Both the position numbers and the translations under genes were made by a program. A stretch of DNA of 13,308 nt from JADHUC01 sp964617665 (GTDB lineage Bacteria; Planctomycetota; Planctomycetia; Pirellulales; Pirellulaceae). Below, piece after piece: positions 1-7,800 of the stretch; position 1 is the first letter of the stretch; each line of letters opens with the position of its first letter. Below the pieces are notes generated by a model that did no database searches, was not told where the DNA came from, and was given only the letters and a program-made list of their open reading frames with translations. The stretch spans positions 1 to 13,308 of the forward strand of contig CAZUAH010000381.1 of NCBI GenBank assembly GCA_964617665.1, read 5' to 3'.

Positions 1-22
1 GGCTGAATCAACGGCAGATTTC

Positions 23-41
23 GACAGGCTGGAAGCCTATC
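23..41. repeat. Short interspersed palindromic repeat
   Basis: An 8-base arm GACAGGCT (23-30), a 3-base spacer GGA and an 8-base arm AGCCTATC (34-41) form an imperfect inverted repeat with 7 of 8 pairs matching; the eighth is C opposite A on this strand. It lies just past the stop codon of the minus-strand gene that ends at 51. The wider phrase ACAGGCTGGAAGCCTATCCC is of a kind I remember recurring many times in planctomycete genomes, often read as 'GFQPV' in spurious ORFs. That recollection is unverified, and only one copy is present in this window. Confidence 0.5.
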
Positions 42-50
42 CCACGACAT

Positions 51-526
51 TTATGGAACGCTGGGGTTAACCTGTTCAATCCGCTTCCCAAGTTCGACGT
101 CGTCGTCAGCAGTGAGTTCAATTTCCTGAGGTGTGGGAAAATAGCTCTCCGGTTTCGTTGCCAGAGCCTCGCGGGCTGGAGCGATTTGTTTTTCCGCAAC
201 CGCGTCAAGAGCGCCCTTAAAAGTCTGCTGGATCTCTTCCGCCCGGTCGGCTACGTGTTTCGTGATCTTGCCGGTCTCCGCGGTCTCCGCCAGACCTCGC
301 TTCGGGTCCCCGTCCACAAACACTCGGCCCCGGCCCGGAGCCGTCCTTCGAGCTCTTCGCTGTGTTGGGCGTCGAAGTCCCGTGCAATCTCTTGCAGCTT
401 TGAATTAATCCGATCACTCACCAACTCCATCAGGTCCTTGTCCGTCAGGCTCGTGGCGCCGCCGCGATACGCTGCCAAGTTCGCTGTGATCTTCTGAATC
501 AGATCGCGTTCATCGAATTCATGCAA
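51..526 (-). pseudogene. Frameshifted small gene of unknown function
   Basis: Two overlapping minus-strand frames each read like a real, charged, helix-rich protein over complementary halves. The upstream half runs from about 526 to 330 (for example DKDLMELVSDRINSKLQEIA). The downstream half runs from about 325 to the TAA at 51-53 (for example HVADRAEEIQQTFKGALDAV). They join across the GC-rich run at about 325-345, and one extra base there would restore a single product of about 158 residues. A TTG at 526-524 preceded by AGGTGG (540-535, 8-base spacing) is a plausible start; reading further upstream only gives antisense of the neighbouring propeller gene. No signal peptide, membrane segment or recognisable domain is visible. 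It would be divergent from the gene starting at 557, with a 30-base gap. It could be a decayed gene, a sequencing or assembly error at the GC run, or two short ORFs. I do not recognise the family. Confidence 0.45.
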
Positions 527-544
527 CTTCGGCCCCACCTTTTG

Positions 545-550
545 AAAGAG
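545..550 (+). promoter_or_regulatory. Ribosome binding site deciding the propeller start
   Basis: AAAGAG sits 6 bases ahead of the ATG at 557. The frame is open back to an ATG at 521, but the extra 12 residues would place charged sequence before the signal peptide and have no such site, so 557 is preferred. Confidence 0.5.
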
Positions 551-556
551 CGAGCA

Positions 557-1795
557 ATGCAGAAAAACCGACACGGCATCAGAGCGTGCGTTATGGGAAT
601 TCTCTTGACGGCTTCTGCCGCCTTGGCTGCCGACGGCAACGGAGAATGGCCTAGTTGGCGAGGCCCCAATCGCGACGGGAAATCGACGGAGACGGGACTG
701 CTTGGCCAATGGCCGGAAGCCGGCCCCGAGTTATTGTGGAAGGTGGACGGCCTCGGTGGTGGTTACTCGAGTGTTGCCGTGAGCGGAGGTTCGGTCTATA
801 TCACCGGGCTGGTCGACGGGACCTTGACGATCTTTGCATTCGACCTGGACGGCAAACGCCTGTGGAGTACTGAGGTCGACACTGCGGCCCAGCGCGGGCC
901 AAAGGCCTCGCGAGCCACGCCCACCATCGACGACGGTAAACTGTACCTGCTCTCTGGTAACGCCTTGCTGGGATGCTTCGACGCGACGACCGGCCGGAAG
1001 ATTTGGACCTCAGATCTGAAGCAGTTCGGCGGCAAACCGGGCGGACGGGGATACACCGAATCGGTACTGATCTACAGCGATCTGGCAGTGGCCAAGTCGG
1101 GCGGCGAAAACTGTATCGTCGCCGTGGACAAGCGGACCGGTGAAACCAAGTGGACCAGCAGCGGCTTCGATGCCGGGCCGGAATACAGCTCGTGCATCGC
1201 GTTCACCTTCGAGGGCAAACCGCTGATTTGCACAGGCACGCGTGGCGGGTTGGTTTGTGTGGACGCCGACAACGGAAAGCTGATGTGGTCGAACGATTTC
1301 TGCGCCGGCAACACGGCCAACTGCCCCACACCGGTGTACGCGGACGGTTACGTCTTCTGGTCCAACGGCTACGGTCGCGGTGGTATCTGTATGAAGTTGA
1401 AAACCGAAGGCAACACCGTCACTGCCGACGTGGCCTGGACGACCAAGGAAATGATCTGTCACCACGGAGGCTACATCGTCGACCAAGGCCGCATCTACGG
1501 CAACCACAGCGGTGGCTGGGCCTGTCTGGATCTGAAAACGGGCGAGCAGTTGTGGGAGGAAAGGGCCGTGGGAAAAGGCTCGCTCTGTTACGCCGACGGC
1601 ATGCTGTACCTGTTCAGCGAGATCGATGGAGTAGCCGGCTTGGCGACTTGTTCCCCAGAGGGCCTCGAACTGAAGGGCAAGATGCAAGTCGAGGGCCGCG
1701 GCAAGAGTTGGGCCCACCCGGTCGTCGTCGGCGGAAGACTGTACCTGCGATACGCCGGTAACCTCTACTGCTTCGACATCCGCGACAAGACATAG
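557..1795 (+). CDS. Secreted PQQ-like beta-propeller protein (BamB-like)
   Basis: The 412-residue product begins with a signal peptide (residues 1-24: basic start, then hydrophobic CVMGILLTASAALA and an AxA-type cleavage site). The mature chain opens with WPSWRGPNRDG (31-41), a motif typical of planctomycete PQQ-like proteins. Repeated propeller blade signatures of the form L-D-x-x-T-G-x-x-x-W follow, including FDATTGRKIW (141-150), VDKRTGETKW (190-199), VDADNGKLMW (235-244) and LDLKTGEQLW (324-333). The family resembles BamB and quinoprotein dehydrogenases in fold. However, no quinone- or calcium-binding set can be assigned, so dehydrogenase activity is not implied, and a role as a periplasmic scaffold or binding protein is as likely. 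Several cysteines (for example C213, C225, C234, C249, C256) are unusual for a plain BamB protein. It converges on the GH127 gene, with 139 bases between their stop codons and no clear terminator. Fold assignment is firm; biochemical role is unknown. Confidence 0.85.
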   Translation: MQKNRHGIRACVMGILLTASAALAADGNGEWPSWRGPNRDGKSTETGLLGQWPEAGPELLWKVDGLGGGYSSVAVSGGSVYITGLVDGTLTIFAFDLDGKRLWSTEVDTAAQRGPKASRATPTIDDGKLYLLSGNALLGCFDATTGRKIWTSDLKQFGGKPGGRGYTESVLIYSDLAVAKSGGENCIVAVDKRTGETKWTSSGFDAGPEYSSCIAFTFEGKPLICTGTRGGLVCVDADNGKLMWSNDFCAGNTANCPTPVYADGYVFWSNGYGRGGICMKLKTEGNTVTADVAWTTKEMICHHGGYIVDQGRIYGNHSGGWACLDLKTGEQLWEERAVGKGSLCYADGMLYLFSEIDGVAGLATCSPEGLELKGKMQVEGRGKSWAHPVVVGGRLYLRYAGNLYCFDIRDKT

Positions 1796-1934
1796 GCCGT
1801 TTGGACTGACGTACGACTTGCGCTCAGATGGCAGGCTCTTCGCTCTCATTCAGGGGCAGGAAGCAGACAAGCAAGCGGCGCTTTGGCGTCATTCACTCTC
1901 TATGCGCGTGGCGTATCCAACCCGCTCGACAACC

Positions 1935-4802
1935 CTATTCTCTCCTGCGCATCGACCGATGCAAGCGCTTCACTTCATCTGCCGAGAGGGCACGGGCGTA
2001 GAACTTCAAGTCAGCCAGCCTGGCTGGCAGGAACTCCGGGCCGCTGTAGTTGGGGTTTCCGCCAATGGCGAAATCGGCAGCACTGGAAACGATCGTTTGG
2101 GGTGCCTTGGCCGTCGAATGGGCTTTGCCATCAACGTACAGGGTGAGCTTCTGGCCTTGCTTGACGCCCGCGACGTGATACCACGTGTTGGTCTTGAGCG
2201 GGAAGCCTTCGGTGCCGTAGAACTGCCCGGCTTCGATCCGCGCGGACAGCTTGCCGCCTTGCACCACCAGCCGTAGTGGATCGTCCACTCCGCCAGCCCA
2301 GGCGCTGAACACCTGTCCGTAGTTGGTGGTCGGCAGCTTTGTGACGGACACCCAAATCGAAACAGTGTAGTCTGCCTCGGGGAACGTCAGCAGTTTGTAC
2401 TTGATCATGCTGCCGTTGCCGTCCAGCTCGATGGCTCCATTGGCTTTGCTGTCCGGCCCGGCCGCCGGTTTCCAGCCCTTCGCTTCGAGCAACGCGCCGT
2501 AGACCGGCTTGACGTCGCCCCGCAGCGGTGCCTCGATAATCATCTGGTCCGATTCGCGCTGGCCGTAGGGCCAGTTGCCGACCAGCGGTGGGGCCGTTGG
2601 ATCCACAGCAAACTGTTTGAACGGCGAAATGCTCTCAGCCTCTCCGTGTTTGTTCCGAGCGATCACTTTCCAGTAGTAGGGCGTGTGTTGTTTGAGTTTC
2701 TTGGCTTCCTCCTGCGGAACGAGCGTCCAACCGCCGCTTTTCTCCTCACTGCGGAGCAGGACGTTCCTGAAGTCCGGTCCATCGGCAATCACCACTGTGT
2801 GCTTGCGACCGACAGCTTCGCTGGCCGGCTTGCGCCAGACGAAACGGATCGCTCCCGGGCCGACCTTCGATCGGTCGGCGGGTTGCCACGTTACCGGGGC
2901 TGGCGGACGGATGTCGTCAGCGGGCAGCCAAGTCACATACGAGCTGGTCGCCTTGCCGTCGATGGTCGTCGCCCCGGCGTTGGCGAAATCGATCAGCCGC
3001 AGTGTCTTCCCATCCGCCGAGGGTACGTCGACCACCAGCCACGGCTTGTGGGAGCCGGCCGCTTCCGCGATCTGATCGTCTAGCTTCACGAGCTTTGCTT
3101 CCGACAGTCTGGAGATATCGACCTTCGGTTCTGCATCGGTTTTGAAGCGGTCATCCCGCGCCAGCAATACTGGCCCGCGATAAAGCGACACCTTGCCGAA
3201 CTCGTCCAAATCGCCCGGCTCGTAGCGGACGCCCATGTCCAGACCGATCGTAATCTGATCGCCAGCCTTCCATTCGCGATCCAGCGTGAGATACGTGCCC
3301 GGCCGCACGTCGCGCACTACATCACCGGAAAGCGATACTTCAGTATTGGCCGACCAAGCCGGGATCCGCAGTGCAAGCGTGAACTCTTTCGGCTGGGCAA
3401 CGTCGACCTTCACTTTGATCGCGCCGTCGAAGGGATAATCCGTTTCTTGGCTGATCGTGACCGGCGTACCGTCGGCCAGCGATACTTCGGCGGTCATAGG
3501 GCCGTAGTAGCTGAGCACCAGCCCTTTATCGCTGCGCATCACGCCCCATCGACTGATTGAACCGTAACCACGCGGTCCGTTGACCGAGCAGCAGTTCAAA
3601 TGCGGTGTGTCTTCGCGGGCCTGAAAAATAATATGGATGTGCGAAGGAATACGCTGGCCCGACATCGGTGTGTTGTACGTACACCAAGCCCCTGACGGAT
3701 GCTGCGCTCCGAGCATGGCGTTCAACGTGGTCAGTTCCAAGTCGTCGGCAATCGTCGAGATACCGGCCAGGCGCAAAGCGTCGATCATCACCTCCTCGAA
3801 GGCGACGACGCAGCAGGTCTCGATCGCGTCATCTTTGTAGGGATTGCCCGTGGCGCGTTCGCCTGAGGAGAAGCCGCCGGTGTTGCGGTACTCGAACCGT
3901 CGCATGCTGGCCCAATGGTGCAAGAACGCGGTTCGGAACGTCTCGTCACCCGTGATGCGATACAACTCGACCATCCCCTGCAGCGCGTGCAAGCTTTCCC
4001 ATCGCGGCCGCGGCGTGCGGAAGAACTCCTTGCCCGCCAGTCCAGTAAGGTAATAGTCTCCCGCCTTTTCAAAGTCCTTGAGGATCTCATTCGTCATGCG
4101 CAAATAGCGCGGATTGCCGGTCTTGCGATAGATCCGAGCCATTCCGTGGATGACGCTCATGTTCATCTCGTGCGATCCGGCGTCGATCACACGAAAATCG
4201 GTGTCCAGGCACGTGTCGCAGACCAGATCGGCTATCCGCCGCGCCACCGCCATCGCCTGTTCGTCGCCCGTGTGCTCGTGCCAGAGCATGAGCCCTAGCA
4301 TCACGTGATAGTGTCCCCACAGGTCCCAATGCCCACGCAACCGTTCGTTCTTCGGCCACGGTCCTAGATAGCCGTCTTCGGCCTGGAACTCCGCGAGTCG
4401 ATCCACGATGTTATGCAGCGTTTGCCGCAACTTGGGATCGTCCGACATGCGCATCGCTTGCACGCCACAGATTAAGAACTTGCCCACAAATTCGCCGGCC
4501 CAGGGCACCAAATCCAATTTGCCGCCCGCGTCTCGCCGGGCAAACATGTCAAGTAAACCTGGATTGTTCTTCGGAGCCTGAGTGAGCCACTGATCCACAT
4601 TCCTCTCGATCCGTTCACCCAATGGACCCGCCAAGCGAAGCTTCGGCTTGGGCACACGATCCAATGCCAACGTGCCGCGCTCGCCTACTTCACTGCCAAA
4701 GGCAACCTCAGTGCCGATGATGGCCGACACAAGCGAAACGAAAGCGACAACCACGATCCGCCACAGACCTGCAGTCCTCTGATAGGAATCTCGCATCATC
4801 AT
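1935..4802 (-). CDS. Secreted GH127-like beta-L-arabinofuranosidase with FN3-like and LamG domains
   Basis: The product is 955 residues. A signal peptide lies at about residues 1-36 (hydrophobic core RIVVVAFVSLVSAIIG). Residues about 50-630 match the GH127/DUF1680 architecture: an alpha/alpha barrel followed by beta domains. The characterised GH127 enzyme HypBA1 uses a Cys nucleophile in a Zn site made of Glu, Cys, Cys, Cys. Equivalent residues are visible as E328 and C330 in AIETC and the C404-C405 pair in LNCCSVNGPR, with E315 (SSGER) as the candidate acid/base. Family members remove terminal beta-L-arabinofuranose from plant glycans; some related families (GH146) do the same, so exact linkage is uncertain. 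Residues about 633-735 look like a fibronectin III-type domain, and about 765-947 a LamG/concanavalin-like jelly roll (YTVSIWV, WYHVAGV, LYVDGKA), probably carbohydrate binding. AGGAG (4812-4808) is 5 bases from the first of three consecutive ATGs; the second ATG is equally possible. It follows the GH2 gene by 91 bases, probably in one transcript. Confidence 0.88.
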   Translation of the reverse strand: MMMRDSYQRTAGLWRIVVVAFVSLVSAIIGTEVAFGSEVGERGTLALDRVPKPKLRLAGPLGERIERNVDQWLTQAPKNNPGLLDMFARRDAGGKLDLVPWAGEFVGKFLICGVQAMRMSDDPKLRQTLHNIVDRLAEFQAEDGYLGPWPKNERLRGHWDLWGHYHVMLGLMLWHEHTGDEQAMAVARRIADLVCDTCLDTDFRVIDAGSHEMNMSVIHGMARIYRKTGNPRYLRMTNEILKDFEKAGDYYLTGLAGKEFFRTPRPRWESLHALQGMVELYRITGDETFRTAFLHHWASMRRFEYRNTGGFSSGERATGNPYKDDAIETCCVVAFEEVMIDALRLAGISTIADDLELTTLNAMLGAQHPSGAWCTYNTPMSGQRIPSHIHIIFQAREDTPHLNCCSVNGPRGYGSISRWGVMRSDKGLVLSYYGPMTAEVSLADGTPVTISQETDYPFDGAIKVKVDVAQPKEFTLALRIPAWSANTEVSLSGDVVRDVRPGTYLTLDREWKAGDQITIGLDMGVRYEPGDLDEFGKVSLYRGPVLLARDDRFKTDAEPKVDISRLSEAKLVKLDDQIAEAAGSHKPWLVVDVPSADGKTLRLIDFANAGATTIDGKATSSYVTWLPADDIRPPAPVTWQPADRSKVGPGAIRFVWRKPASEAVGRKHTVVIADGPDFRNVLLRSEEKSGGWTLVPQEEAKKLKQHTPYYWKVIARNKHGEAESISPFKQFAVDPTAPPLVGNWPYGQRESDQMIIEAPLRGDVKPVYGALLEAKGWKPAAGPDSKANGAIELDGNGSMIKYKLLTFPEADYTVSIWVSVTKLPTTNYGQVFSAWAGGVDDPLRLVVQGGKLSARIEAGQFYGTEGFPLKTNTWYHVAGVKQGQKLTLYVDGKAHSTAKAPQTIVSSAADFAIGGNPNYSGPEFLPARLADLKFYARALSADEVKRLHRSMRRRE

Positions 4803-4807
4803 TCACA

Positions 4808-4812
4808 CTCCT
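4808..4812 (-). promoter_or_regulatory. Ribosome binding site of the GH127 gene
   Basis: AGGAG on the minus strand lies 5, 8 and 11 bases ahead of three consecutive in-frame ATG codons (4802, 4799, 4796). It supports a start at the first or second of them rather than anywhere further upstream. Confidence 0.6.
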
Positions 4813-4893
4813 AATCGCATTGTGTTCGATGTCATCACCTTAGCGAAATGGTTACCGGCCCGTCTGCCCTGACCAATCGAAGTGTAGTCCAGC

Positions 4894-7800
4894 TCAGTAA
4901 TCTAGCTCTTCAAGTTGTGCGTCAAAATCACTCGGCAACGGTGCCACTGGTTGGCCCAACTCCCGCGCCGCGTGGCGCAGCAGGTTGCGCAACAGACGCT
5001 CGGCCACGGGATTGTCGCACAGATTCTCACGGATCAACAGCGTGTTCAGGAAGAACCGGCCTTCGCCCAGCCGGTACTCGGCCAACATCAGGCCGGAGGA
5101 GTAGTCGAACGAGGTGTTGTTCGCTCCGGCGATAGCCTGGTCAGGCGGTTGGAGGCCGGAGAAGACGGCGTCGGGGATGACCTGGCGGTAAAAGGCGTAG
5201 TCCATCATGCCGCCACACGGCAGAGCGTCGAAGACCGGATGACGTTTGGCCCATTCGTCTTTGTGGTAAAGCCAGCCCATCAGCGTGGACAGACTTCCTT
5301 TGTTTTTCAGCGGAAGCCAGCCAACAGGTTCATCATCCTGTTTGAAGACGCTTGGCGACAGGAAAATGACCGACGCTCCGCGGGCGATGCGGCGGACAAG
5401 TTCCCTCCACGCTTCCGCGCCACCGTCGGCAGGTGCCGCAGAAACCAGAATGAGCTCCCTGGGCTGTGGCTGGTCTCCCGTTTGCGGTCGTCCTCCTGAC
5501 CGTGCCACTGGCTCGACCGAATACCCCAACGCTGTGGCCGATCTCCTGACCGCTCCACAAGGACCAATACTCGGTTGTGGCCGGTCTCCGGACGGAGCCA
5601 CCGCCCTGACCGAAGGTCTCCCGGCAGCGGGGACACCTTCGGTCGCGCGTTTCACCGGGGTCGGGAAACCGGCGCCGAGACTGTCACCTGAAAAGGCACG
5701 CGTACGAATGCCGTGATCCGCAAGCCATTTCGTCAACTCTGGATCGTCGCCCCACAGGACGACCTCCGTTTCCACGTTTGGCATATCGTCCGGATCGGCC
5801 ACGTGAAACGTGACCTCGCCGCCGGTAGGCGCTCCGCCGCTCTGCATCGTGGCCACGAATCGGTACGCCCCGCCGGGAGCGTCGATCGTCACGTCCTCGG
5901 AGAAAAAGGGAATCGCGAACGGCCGTTCCTCACGATCGTTTTCGGCGGGTATGGTCACAGTCACCACGCGATCGACAACTCGATTCATCTGGGGACCGAT
6001 CACTTGCAGACGAACTGGATATTCCCCCGGCGACAGAGCATCCTCGTTGGCAAGCACGGCTTCCAGCTTCACGCTCGCACCTCGATGTATATGGAGCGGC
6101 TCGGCAAACAGGCACAAACGCAAGGGAGCCAACGCCTCGAACAACACGTCCGTCGTGCCGGGCTTTAGCTCGCGGAAGGTCGTAAACAGCCCTTCGCCGC
6201 TCATGCCCTGATCCACCGTGCCCGTCAGGCTGTGGGCCACCAGGTCTGGATTGGACCGCAGGGCATTCAGACCGTAGAGACGTTCGGCTGCCATCTGGCG
6301 AATGCTCTGCGCGAAGAAGTCCTGAGGCGAAGCAAAACAGTCTAACATTTTCCAACGGTCCCAATCGGCCAGGAATCGGTCCAGTTTGTCGCGGTAGAAC
6401 TGAGCGTCCTCGACGTGTTCCTTTCCGAGCCGCTCGTAATGACGTGTGACACGCCACAAGTCGACGGCGCTGCCCACACCGTATTCGGATACAAACACCG
6501 GATGCCTTCCGCCGCTGGTGGTGCGCAGAGTATTGATCACCGATGCCGTGTGCGGAACACGTTGGTAGGGATGCTTGTCGTCGAGCACATCTTCCCACTC
6601 GGCCGACCCGGGGTTGCTCAGGCTACCGACGACGCCTTCGCTGCGTTGTGTCTCGCCGCGAGGGTACAGTTCAAAAGTTCCCACGTCCGGCTCGGGACTT
6701 GGCGTGAGAAAGCCGTATTGCCACGGCCCGTTGGGATTCGCCGTCACCGACAGGTCGCGAGCGGCGTCGTACACTTTTCCGTCTGCCGATCGGATTGTCG
6801 CAGCAAGCGCCGTCGTGTCGGCTCCATAGAAGCCGTTACCGAAGCCGACGACAAAAGCCAGCGTGTCGCCCTTTGCGATCGTCAGTGTTTTCGAGTAAGC
6901 GGATTCGTTTCCGTGGCTGGCGACGTTGAGCAGCCCGCCATGAAGCGATTGGCCGTTGTGAAGAATGTGTACGTCGGTCGTGGCTTCTTTTGCGATTCCG
7001 GCAAAAGTAGCTTCGACGGAGTACTCCGCGTCCGCAGGGCACGTCCACAGCACGACGCTGTATTCACCTTTCGACCCCGGATGCAATGCCATCTGTCCGG
7101 GCCGCCAAGTAATGCCCAGTCCGCTTAACGGTCGCTTGTTCGAGTTGCGTGTGACGTTGGGGTCAGGGCCGTCTGCATTGCGCCATATTTCCAGTCCATC
7201 AAGCATGCCTCGGCCGTGCAAGTCCCAGCGTCCGCTGTTCAGCATGACCATGCGTGTGTCATCCAAGGAACGAATCATCGGCAGCGACTTAACTGCGTTC
7301 CGAAACACTGGTCCCTCAGCCGTCTCGTTCAGCAGGCCCCAAATCACGACAGACGGATGGTTACGGTCGCGTAGGATCATCTCCGCCAACGCTCGATCGC
7401 ATCGCTCTTTCATCTTGGGCGAATCGGCAAGACACCAGCTTCCATAGTGCTCCTCGTAAACCATCAGCCCGATTTCGTCGCAGAGATCGAGTTGATATCT
7501 CGCTGCCACACCCGCAATGAATCGGATCGCGTTGAAGCCCATGACTTTCACATTCAACAGATCTCGCCGCAGCATGTCGGGATCGGGCGGCAACTGCAGC
7601 CCCACCGGGCAGTGGTTGCCGGTGTGCGAACAGCGCAGGAACAGACGCTTGCCATTCAGCCGGAAATAACCGTTGTCAAACCGAAACTCGCGGAAACCGC
7701 AACGTACGGAGTGCTCGTCAAACGAGACCGCTCGTGCGTGAGGTTTGGGAGGGCGAGGCTCCCGCCGAGCCGCATCGAGCCCAGACAAAGGCTCAGCAGG

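Noticed and set aside
251..709. The full 152-codon minus-strand frame as one gene
   Set aside because: Upstream of about 535 it is antisense to the propeller signal peptide and loses protein-like composition; only the part from about 526 downwards looks real, and it is then frameshifted.
1010..1849. 279-codon open frame on the minus strand
   Set aside because: It is antisense to the left propeller gene, His/Val/Ala-rich without domain logic, and is explained by the high-GC codon bias of the real plus-strand gene.
1796..1934. Bidirectional terminator expected between the convergent propeller and GH127 genes
   Set aside because: Only a loopless short palindrome (AAGCG-G-CGCTT) is visible, with no T-tract; I cannot support a terminator here.
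5461..5643. Repeat cluster considered as a CRISPR array
   Set aside because: Units are degenerate, spacing is irregular, the block is translated inside a GH2 gene, and no cas genes are nearby.
5609..5643. Strong hairpin considered as a transcription terminator
   Set aside because: It has no T-tract on either strand and lies mid-gene in the GH2 coding sequence.
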